Positions 1 to 5,011 of a DNA stretch of 8,132 nucleotides are shown in pieces; the first letter of the stretch is position 1; each line of letters opens with the position of its first letter. The stretch is from an uncultured Clostridium sp. (lineage in GTDB: Bacteria > Bacillota > Clostridia > TANB77 > CAG-508): the NCBI GenBank assembly GCA_947062645.1, contig CAMSQT010000046.1:1-8132 (forward strand), in the 5' to 3' direction. Position numbers and translations under genes: made by a program. The notes under the pieces were generated by a model, which was not told where the DNA came from, ran no database searches, and saw only the letters and a list, made by a program, of their open reading frames with translations.

Positions 1-26
1 AAATAATTTTTTCCACTTTTGGTATT

Positions 27-75
27 GTGGTACGTTCATTAAATCCCCTTTTGGGTTTTTTATGGAACGTCCCCC
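27..75. repeat. Imperfect hairpin, possible REP-like palindrome
   Basis: An inverted repeat just downstream of the metallophosphoesterase stop codon. The outer arms are ACGTTC (32-37) and GAACGT (65-70), extended outward by GG/CC after one mismatch. The inner arms are CCC (46-48) and GGG (53-55) around a TTTT loop, with AT pairs, mismatches and a bulged G between. No T-tract follows it on the minus strand, so it is a poor intrinsic terminator. The GACGTTCC-type arm resembles dispersed palindromes I recall from Clostridia genomes, but copy number cannot be judged from one window. Confidence 0.4.
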
Positions 76-84
76 AATCCCTGT

Positions 85-792
85 TTAAATCTCCCATAAT
101 TTAAAGTCTAAAGCATCTGCACTTACTAGTTTAAAATCGATTCCATAGATTTCTCCTTCTACCGCTTCTTTGATGGAACTACTATGTAAATGCCCATAAT
201 AACATCGTTTTACATTATAAGTTTTCATGATTTTTATAAATTCACTCATTTCATTATGGATAAGATTGCTACTAATAACTGGTGGATAATGAAGAAATAC
301 AACTATTTCTTTTTCTTGTTTTGGGTTTAGTTCTTGTGCTTTTTGTAAAGATAATTCTAATCTTGCTACCTCTCTTTTTAGTAATTTTTGGTCTTGGGCT
401 TCTTCACTTTGCCCCCAACCTCTTGTTCCTGCTATAATAACATTTTCGAATTCGTGGGCATTGTTATAGATAAAATCAATGTTTTGGAAATTATTTTCTT
501 TTAAAAAATTTCGCATACTAGTTACGGTTGTCCACCAATAATCATGGTTTCCTTTTAGGATTAATTTTTTTCCTGGTAAGTTGTTTAAATATAAAAAGTC
601 TTTATAGGTGTCTTTTAAATAGGTAGACCACGAAAAATCACCTGGCATTACTACTAGGTCTTGACTTTTTACTTTTTCGTTCCAAGCTTTTTTGATTTTT
701 TCTTCATGTCCTTCCCAATTTTCTCCAAATATGCTCATTGGCTTGTCTTCTTGAAAAGATAAATGAAGGTCTCCTATTGTGTATATTGACAT
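85..792 (-). CDS. Calcineurin-like metallophosphoesterase (predicted phosphohydrolase)
   Basis: A 235-residue cytoplasmic enzyme with the complete metal-binding set of the calcineurin-like phosphoesterase fold: GDLH (D8, H10), PGDFSW (D52), GNHDYWW (N82, H83), LHYPP (H168) and GHLH (H201, H203). These residues normally hold two metal ions that activate water for phosphoester hydrolysis. The substrate is unknown. Length and motif variants fit the stand-alone predicted phosphohydrolase group (COG1768-like, from memory). There is no signal peptide or membrane segment. The ATG at 792 is preceded by AAGGAG (800-805) with 7-nt spacing. It lies 33 nt after tsaD on the same strand, so it is probably the last gene of the lysS-M50-tsaD run. 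The frame is intact and contains no in-frame CGG codon. Family assignment is secure; function is not. Confidence 0.93.
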   Translation of the reverse strand: MSIYTIGDLHLSFQEDKPMSIFGENWEGHEEKIKKAWNEKVKSQDLVVMPGDFSWSTYLKDTYKDFLYLNNLPGKKLILKGNHDYWWTTVTSMRNFLKENNFQNIDFIYNNAHEFENVIIAGTRGWGQSEEAQDQKLLKREVARLELSLQKAQELNPKQEKEIVVFLHYPPVISSNLIHNEMSEFIKIMKTYNVKRCYYGHLHSSSIKEAVEGEIYGIDFKLVSADALDFKLWEI

Positions 793-825
793 CTATTTTC
801 TCCTTGTTTTTTGTTTACTATTTGA

Positions 826-1825
826 TTACAATTTTAAATTCGGCACCGCATTTAAGGTTAGATTATCTTTCTTTCCAGCTATATAATTATAATATCCTGC
901 TGATGCTATCATGGCGGCATTATCGGTACATAATTTTAAATCTGGCATATATACTCTAATTTCTTGTTTTTCCAGTTCTAAAAACTCTTTTCTAATGTAA
1001 GAGTTGCAAGATACACCACCGGCTAAGGCTACGGTTTTTATTTTGGTTCTTTGGATTGCTTTTTCTACATTTTCCATTAAAGTTTGTGTTACTGTTTTTT
1101 GAAAACTACTGCAAAGATTAGCTTTATTGATATTCGGATTTTTATGATGGAGATTGATAACCGCTGTTTTAATCCCACTAAAGCTAAAATCTAAGGTGTC
1201 GTCATGGAATTGTGTTTTTGGTAATTCGATAGTAGGTTCTCCGTTCTTTTGCTAATTTGTCTACTTTTGGTCCTCCAGGATACCCTAACCCCACTACTCT
1301 TGCGACTTTGTCAAAGGCTTCTCCGAATGGCATCATCTCTTGTTTTTCCGGAGTACTTCAAATTCGGTATAATTTTTAACATGAATAATTTGTGTATTTC
1401 CTCCTGACATCATGATGCATAAAAATGGTGGCTCTAATTCTTGATAGGTAAGGTAGTTTGCAGCAATGTGTCCTTGAATGTGATTTACTCCTACTAGCGG
1501 TTTTTCTTTTGCATAAGCTATTGCTTTTGCATAGGAAAGCCCTACTAATAAGGCTCCTACTAATCCGTGGACCATAGGTTGGTGTAATGGCATCGATTTT
1601 TTCTATCCTTACTTTTGCTTCTTCTAAGGCTTTTTTGGTAACTCTTGAGATGGCTTCTATATGATTTCTGGATGCGATTTCTGGTACGACTCCTCCATAT
1701 TTTTCGTGGATTGGTATTTGGGTGTCTATGATATTGGAAAGAACCTCTCTTCCATTTTTTACAATGGCTACAGAGGTTTCGTCACAGCTTGATTCAATTC
1801 CCATAGTTAGTATGTCTTTTTTCAT
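826..1825 (-). CDS. tsaD: tRNA t6A threonylcarbamoyltransferase TsaD, read through four +1 shifts at CGG
   Basis: TsaD (Gcp/YgjD, ASKHA fold) transfers threonylcarbamoyl from threonylcarbamoyl-AMP to A37 of ANN-decoding tRNAs, together with TsaB and TsaE. No single frame encodes it. Skipping one C at in-frame CGG codons starting at minus-strand positions 1567, 1350, 1325 and 1243 gives one continuous 331-residue protein, close to the usual family length. Motifs in the rebuilt protein are the N-terminal GIESSCDETS, YGPGLVGALLVG (G87), metal ligands NHIQGH (H115, H119), SGGNTQ, LGKTRDDAIGEAFDK (G159, G167), YPGGP, KEGEP (G194), FSFSGIKTA, AGGVSCN and CTDNAAMIA (D300). All four shift points are glycines, three of them in strongly conserved motifs. 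The ATG at 1825 starts the canonical N-terminus, 19 nt after the M50 stop. The GAAAGGA upstream is rather far away. TsaD is normally essential, so a decayed gene would be surprising. Alternatives are sequencing error or a pseudogene. Confidence 0.85.
1240..1243 (-). other. +1 frameshift site 4 in tsaD (CGGA)
   Basis: The upstream frame reads AAA GAA CGG AGA and reaches a stop 13 codons later. Omitting the C gives AAA GAA GGA GAA CCT (K E G E P), joining to the C-terminal frame that runs to 826. The restored glycine is G194 of TsaD. Confidence 0.8.
1322..1325 (-). other. +1 frameshift site 3 in tsaD (CGGA)
   Basis: The upstream frame reads GCC ATT CGG AGA AGC CTT TGA, a stop four codons after CGG. 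Omitting the C gives GCC ATT GGA GAA GCC TTT (A I G E A F), the conserved DDAxGEAFDK motif of TsaD. The site lies 25 nt after site 3's neighbour at 1350. Confidence 0.85.
1347..1350 (-). other. +1 frameshift site 2 in tsaD (CGGA)
   Basis: The upstream frame reads GTA CTC CGG AAA and stops at a TGA five codons after CGG. Omitting one C gives GTA CTC GGA AAA ACA (V L G K T), matching the LGxTxDD motif of TsaD. Because CC precedes GG, which C is extra cannot be told. Confidence 0.85.
1564..1567 (-). other. +1 frameshift site 1 in tsaD (CGGA)
   Basis: The initiating frame reads GGT CCA CGG ATT and then runs on with a sequence unlike TsaD to a stop near 1376. Omitting the C gives GGT CCA GGA TTA GTA (G P G L V), the conserved GPGLVGALLVG motif, and continues in the next frame to 1351. 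Confidence 0.85.
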
Positions 1826-1844
1826 GTTCTTTTTTCGTTCCTTT

Positions 1845-2584
1845 CTAAAGTCCAAAAATCATTCCTGTAAGTGTCATAATTCCTGTTGAAATCCATTTAA
1901 TTGCTGGAGATATCATAATACTTGTTATACCAGTAATCCATATTACGACAAAAAGGATGTAGAAGATTTGCTCATTGTTTCTAAACCATTGTTTTGCATT
2001 GTATGGTAAAAATGGCATAATTACTTTTGATCCGTCTAATGGTGGTAAAGGAATTAAGTTAAAAACGCCTAGTCCAATGTTGATAGCAATTGCTACTCCT
2101 AGCATTTGTATTATGATATTTCCAACAGTTGAATCGATAAATGTCCCAGAAAATTTGATAATCGCACCATAAATGATTGCTAACACAATTGCCAATATAA
2201 AATTCATTACTGGTCCTGCAACAGATACAATGGCTTCTCCTTTTTCCATTGACATTTTTCTAGTGTATTGAGTTGGATTGACATGTACTGGTTTTCCCCA
2301 TCCAAAACCTGCAAATAATAGCATTAATGTTCCTATTGGGTCTAAATGGTCAAGTGGATTTAAGCTTAGTCTTCCTTCGTTTTTGGCGGTATTGTCTCCT
2401 AATTTGTAAGCAGCAAATCCATGGGCAAATTCATGGAAGGTAATTGCTACTAATACACCTGGTATACTAACTAGTAAACCGAAATAATTCGCCCGGATTA
2501 TTAACATATCCGCGAAATTGTAGTTAATACCATAATAGCTATTATGACATATACTATTCTTTTATCAAATGAAAAATTAAACAT
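1845..2584 (-). CDS. M50-family (site-2-protease-like) membrane metalloprotease, read through two +1 shifts at CGG
   Basis: A polytopic membrane zinc protease of the S2P/M50 family, the small stand-alone type without a PDZ domain. The best start is ATG 2584, with AAGGAG (2591-2596) 6 nt upstream, opening with MFNFSFDKR and a first hydrophobic segment. That frame stops three codons after a CGG at 2512. Skipping a C at 2512 and again at 2481 yields a continuous 245-residue protein whose junction reads TTIS-GYVNNPGELF-GLLVSIP. Zinc motif HEFAH is at residues 50-54. The third-ligand motif NLIPLPPLDG is near 175-184 (D183). GFGWGKPV and several more membrane segments are also present. Starting at the internal ATG 2507 would drop the first transmembrane helix and has no good ribosome binding site. 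The gene sits between lysS (82-nt gap) and tsaD (19-nt gap). The peptide substrate is unknown. Confidence 0.85.
2478..2481 (-). other. +1 frameshift site 2 in the M50 gene (CGGT)
   Basis: After the first shift the frame reads GAA TTA TTT CGG TTT ACT AGT TAG, a stop four codons after CGG. Omitting the C gives TTA TTT GGT TTA CTA (L F G L L), which enters the conserved S2P frame ending at 1845. It is the only one of the six sites followed by T rather than A. Confidence 0.8.
2509..2512 (-). other. +1 frameshift site 1 in the M50 gene (CGGA)
   Basis: The initiating frame reads ATT TCG CGG ATA TGT TAA, ending three codons after CGG at residue 24. Omitting a C gives ATT TCG GGA TAT GTT AAT (I S G Y V N), followed by NPGELF, a plausible extracytoplasmic loop before the HEFAH-containing helix. 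Another CGG at 2495 is not in frame in this reading (CCG GGC, P G). Confidence 0.8.
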
Positions 2585-2614
2585 TTTTATCTCCTTTTTA
2601 TCCCTCTTTTATAT

Positions 2615-2642
2615 TTTATAAGTCTTCTATTTTGAATGATAA
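2615..2642 (-). promoter_or_regulatory. Possible sigma-A promoter before the M50 gene
   Basis: On the minus strand, TTATCA (2642-2637) and TATAAA (2620-2615) are 16 nt apart, about 30 nt upstream of the M50 start codon. The -35 match is weak. No terminator hairpin is visible in the 82-nt gap after lysS, so read-through from lysS is equally likely. Confidence 0.35.
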
Positions 2643-2666
2643 AATTGTCCTAAAAATTGTTAAACT

Positions 2667-4172
2667 TTAGCCAAGTGGCTTCATGGTTGGGAATAACAAT
2701 ACATCACGAATGGATGCACTATTGGTTAGTAACATAACTAATCTATCAATTCCAATTCCTAATCCGCCTGTTGGAGGCATTCCAATTTCTAAAGCTTGAA
2801 TAAAGTCTTCGTCCATCATGCCCGCTTCTTCGTCTCCTGCTTCTCTTGCTTCTACTTGTTTTTTAAATCTTTCATATTGGTCAATTGGATCATTTAGTTC
2901 CGAAAAGGCATTTCCATATTCACGTCCACCAATAAATACCTCAAACCTTTCGGTTAACCTTGGGTCTTCTTTCTTTTTCTTAGCTAGTGGTGATATTTCA
3001 ATTGGATAATCGTAAATAAAGGTTGGTTGTACTAAGGTTTTTTCTACATATTCGTCAAAGAATAAGCTTATCACATCGCCTCTCGTTTCTTTGGTTTTGT
3101 CTGGTATTTCAATGCCTTTTTCTTTGGCTAATTTTACCGCTTCGGCATCTGTATTGATTTCATTAAAGTCCACTCCACAGGCTTCTTTGATTGAGTCAAT
3201 CATACTGATTCTTTTCCAGCCAGGGGTTAAGTCTATTTCTTGGTCTTGATAAGTTACTTTTGTGGTTCCTAATACTTTCATGGCACATTTTGAAAACAAC
3301 TCTTCTACCATGTCCATCATATCGTGATAATCACTATATGCCTCGTATAGTTCGATAGTAGTAAATTCTGGATTGTGACGAATGTCCATTCCTTCGTTTC
3401 TAAAGATTCTTCCCATTTCATATACTTTGTCATAGCCACCTACAATTAATCTTTTTAGGTTTAATTCGGTTGCAATTCTTAGGTACATGTCAATGTTTAA
3501 GGTATTATGATGGGTAATAAATGGTTTTGCTGTTGCTCCTCCTGATATAGTGTTTAGCATTGGTGTGTCTACTTCTAGGTAACCTTTTTCATCTAAAATT
3601 CTTCTAATTTCTGTTATGATTTTACTTCTCATTTCAAAGGTTTTCTTTACTTCTGGATTCATGATTAGGTCTACATATCTTTGACGATAACGTAAGTCTA
3701 TGTCTTTTAGTCCATGGAATTTTTCTGGCAATGGTCTTAATGATTTAGATAGCAAGGTTACTTCTTTGGCATGGATTGAAATTTCTTCTGTTCTGGTTTT
3801 AAATACAAATCCAGTAATTCCAATAAAGTCTCCAATATCCCATGTTTTAAAGGCTTTGTAACTTTCTTCTCCTAAATCGTTGATGCTTACATAGCTTTGG
3901 ATTTTTTCATTACTGTCTTGAATGGTACAAAAGGATGCTTTTCCCATAATTCTTTTGGCAATAATTCTTCCTGCTACCGTTACATCTTTTTGTTCGAATT
4001 TTTCATAGTTTTCCTTAATTTCTCCTGCGATATTGGTTCGGTTGAATTTTGTTATTTGATAAGGGTCTTTTCCTTGTTCTTGTAATTCGGTTAATTTATC
4101 TCTTCTTATTTTCATCAAGTGATTGATGTCTAATTCTTCTACTTCATTGTTTTGGTTATTGTTTTCTTGCAT
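2667..4172 (-). CDS. lysS: Lysyl-tRNA synthetase, class II
   Basis: A 501-residue cytoplasmic enzyme that charges tRNA-Lys with lysine using ATP, at the usual class II LysRS length. The N-terminal OB-fold anticodon-binding domain covers about residues 64-145 (VTVAGRIIAKR to LLSKSLRPLPEK). The catalytic domain follows, with motif 1 near 181-206 (ending EVDTPML), GGATAKPF at 211-218, motif 2 at about 255-279 (RIFRNEGMDIRHNPEFT) and motif 3 near 468-498 (GGLGIGIDRLVML ... LLFPTMKP). GREYGNAFSELNDP at 416-429 is also typical. The frame is intact, with arginines encoded by AGA or CGT where I checked and no in-frame CGG. ATG 4172 is preceded by AGGAG with 9-nt spacing and by a convincing promoter. 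A 15-residue Asn/Gln/Glu-rich leader precedes the conserved part. It heads the probable operon with the M50 gene, tsaD and the phosphoesterase. Confidence 0.97.
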   Translation of the reverse strand: MQENNNQNNEVEELDINHLMKIRRDKLTELQEQGKDPYQITKFNRTNIAGEIKENYEKFEQKDVTVAGRIIAKRIMGKASFCTIQDSNEKIQSYVSINDLGEESYKAFKTWDIGDFIGITGFVFKTRTEEISIHAKEVTLLSKSLRPLPEKFHGLKDIDLRYRQRYVDLIMNPEVKKTFEMRSKIITEIRRILDEKGYLEVDTPMLNTISGGATAKPFITHHNTLNIDMYLRIATELNLKRLIVGGYDKVYEMGRIFRNEGMDIRHNPEFTTIELYEAYSDYHDMMDMVEELFSKCAMKVLGTTKVTYQDQEIDLTPGWKRISMIDSIKEACGVDFNEINTDAEAVKLAKEKGIEIPDKTKETRGDVISLFFDEYVEKTLVQPTFIYDYPIEISPLAKKKKEDPRLTERFEVFIGGREYGNAFSELNDPIDQYERFKKQVEAREAGDEEAGMMDEDFIQALEIGMPPTGGLGIGIDRLVMLLTNSASIRDVLLFPTMKPLG

Positions 4173-4199
4173 TTTTTATCTCTCCTCTTTTTCTTTTTG

Positions 4200-4233
4200 A
4201 TAGCACGCTTGAAATACGCTTAAAACTTGCTAT
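4200..4233 (-). other. Small hairpin in the lysS 5' leader
   Basis: A 6-bp stem, ATAGCA/TGCTAT (arms 4200-4205 and 4228-4233), encloses a 22-nt loop with imperfect repeats of AAGCGT. The leader from the predicted start of transcription is only about 65 nt, too short for a T-box. Function is unknown and the structure could be chance. Confidence 0.25.
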
Positions 4234-4244
4234 TTGTTTTTTAT

Positions 4245-4273
4245 ATTATATAGTAAATTTTGGTAAAAGTAAA
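4245..4273 (-). promoter_or_regulatory. Sigma-A promoter of lysS
   Basis: On the minus strand, TTTACT (4273-4268) and a perfect TATAAT (4250-4245) are separated by exactly 17 nt, about 75 nt upstream of the lysS ATG. The -35 box matches TTGACA at four of six positions. It lies just downstream of the terminator of the preceding gene, which supports independent transcription. Confidence 0.75.
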
Positions 4274-4285
4274 GTTTTGCAAATA

Positions 4286-4326
4286 AAAAACACTATTATT
4301 TTCTCATTTTTAATAATAGTGTTTTT
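4286..4326 (-). terminator. Rho-independent terminator of the coiled-coil gene
   Basis: A perfect 15-bp stem (4286-4300 with 4312-4326) has an 11-nt loop. It begins 12 nt after the stop codon of the coiled-coil gene. On the minus strand the stem ends in TTTTTT followed by ATTTGC, giving the U-tract. It separates the coiled-coil gene from the lysS promoter. Confidence 0.85.
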
Positions 4327-4338
4327 ATTGGTAATAGT

Positions 4339-4824
4339 TTATGCTTCTAATAAGTGTAATTTTTGATGTTTTTTGTCTGATTTTTTTAGGTATTTGATAA
4401 ATTTTTCGTTGATTTCATTTTGTCTTTCTAATATGGCTACTATGTTGCCCTTTATGTCCTTTTGTTCCCCCTTTAATCCTCCAAAGTTTTCTTGCATAAT
4501 CATAATAGTTGCTTGTGCGATTTGAATGTCCTTTTTGATTTCTTCAATGTCTTTTTGTATTATTTTTATTTCTGCTTTGATGTTTTGGATGTCTTCTTGC
4601 ATTGTTTTCATTTCTGCTTTTATGTTCTTAATGTCTTCTTGCATTGCTTTCATTTCTGCTTTGATGTTTTGGATGTCTTCTTGCATTACTTTCATTTCTG
4701 CTTTGATGTTTTTAATATCTTCTTGCATTATTCTTTGATTTTCTTTTAAGTCTGCTACATCTACTTTTAGTTCTGTTACATCTTTTTGAATTTGCATCAA
4801 TATTTCTAATATTTTTTCTTCCAT
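4339..4824 (-). CDS. Small coiled-coil protein with 14-residue repeats
   Basis: A 161-residue, highly charged, soluble protein of unknown function. Almost the whole chain has heptad spacing of hydrophobic residues. Its centre (residues 33-88) is four near-identical 14-residue units of the type MQEDIKNIKAEMKV, each exactly two heptads, with a more degenerate fifth unit (89-102) and related heptads before and after. Units alternate between DIKN and DIQN versions. It has no signal peptide, membrane segment or cysteine, so it is probably a cytoplasmic homo-oligomeric rod. The ATG at 4824 has a near-perfect ribosome binding site (AAGGAGGTGA, 4831-4840, 6-nt spacing), a strong promoter upstream and a strong terminator downstream. 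It is therefore a monocistronic and probably well-expressed gene. Similar short coiled-coil proteins are common in Clostridia as hypothetical proteins, and some phage and cell-division proteins look alike. No function is assigned. Confidence 0.85.
   Translation of the reverse strand: MEEKILEILMQIQKDVTELKVDVADLKENQRIMQEDIKNIKAEMKVMQEDIQNIKAEMKAMQEDIKNIKAEMKTMQEDIQNIKAEIKIIQKDIEEIKKDIQIAQATIMIMQENFGGLKGEQKDIKGNIVAILERQNEINEKFIKYLKKSDKKHQKLHLLEA
4561..4728 (-). repeat. 42-bp tandem repeat array inside the coiled-coil gene
   Basis: Four consecutive 42-bp units, each encoding 14 residues, keep the frame and heptad phase. Nucleotide identity between units is high and alternate units are most alike, suggesting recent duplication of an 84-bp pair. 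Copy number is likely to vary between strains and could be mis-assembled from short reads. Confidence 0.85.
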
Positions 4825-4871
4825 GTGTTTTCACCTCCTTGCTTTTTATATTTGCCCCTTAAGTTTTTTAT

Positions 4872-4900
4872 ATTTTATATTCCTTTATTAAAAATGTCAA
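4872..4900 (-). promoter_or_regulatory. Sigma-A promoter of the coiled-coil gene
   Basis: On the minus strand, a perfect TTGACA (4900-4895) is followed after 17 nt by TAAAAT (4877-4872), a five-of-six match to TATAAT. It lies about 48 nt upstream of the ATG. This is the strongest promoter in the window. Confidence 0.8.
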
Positions 4901-5011
4901 TTTTTATTTTGAGGTAAAAACTATTTCTTTTCTTTTACTTTTTCACTTTTTCTTCCATTTTTGTACTTTTTAATTAATATTTATCTAAAGCTATCACATA
5001 TATTATTATTT
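4901..5011. other. AT-rich intergenic stretch without a recognised feature
   Basis: This segment lies between the stop of the LamG-type prepilin-like gene and the coiled-coil promoter. It is A-rich on the minus strand. I see no hairpin followed by a T-tract, so the upstream gene has no obvious intrinsic terminator here. No small reading frame with a ribosome binding site is apparent. Confidence 0.5.

Noticed and set aside
826..1077. Separate small gene starting at ATG 1077
   Set aside because: Its sequence is the TsaD C-terminus (AGGVSCN, CTDNAAMIA). The same frame continues upstream past the ATG as TsaD to the CGG at 1243.
1376..1855. tsaD start at TTG 1855 and an independent 159-residue product
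   Set aside because: The canonical TsaD N-terminus begins at ATG 1825, and the TTG lies inside the M50 coding end. After the CGG at 1567 this frame no longer resembles TsaD.
1845..2507. M50 gene starting at ATG 2507
   Set aside because: It has no good ribosome binding site and would lose the first membrane helix. It would also make the CGG at 2495 an arginine codon, the only such case in the window.
4173..4244. T-box riboswitch upstream of lysS
   Set aside because: The leader from the predicted promoter is about 65 nt, with only a 6-bp hairpin and no terminator/antiterminator pair.
4492..4749. Phe/Cys-rich plus-strand reading frames opposite the coiled-coil gene
   Set aside because: They are antisense shadows of the 42-bp repeats, with no ribosome binding site or promoter.
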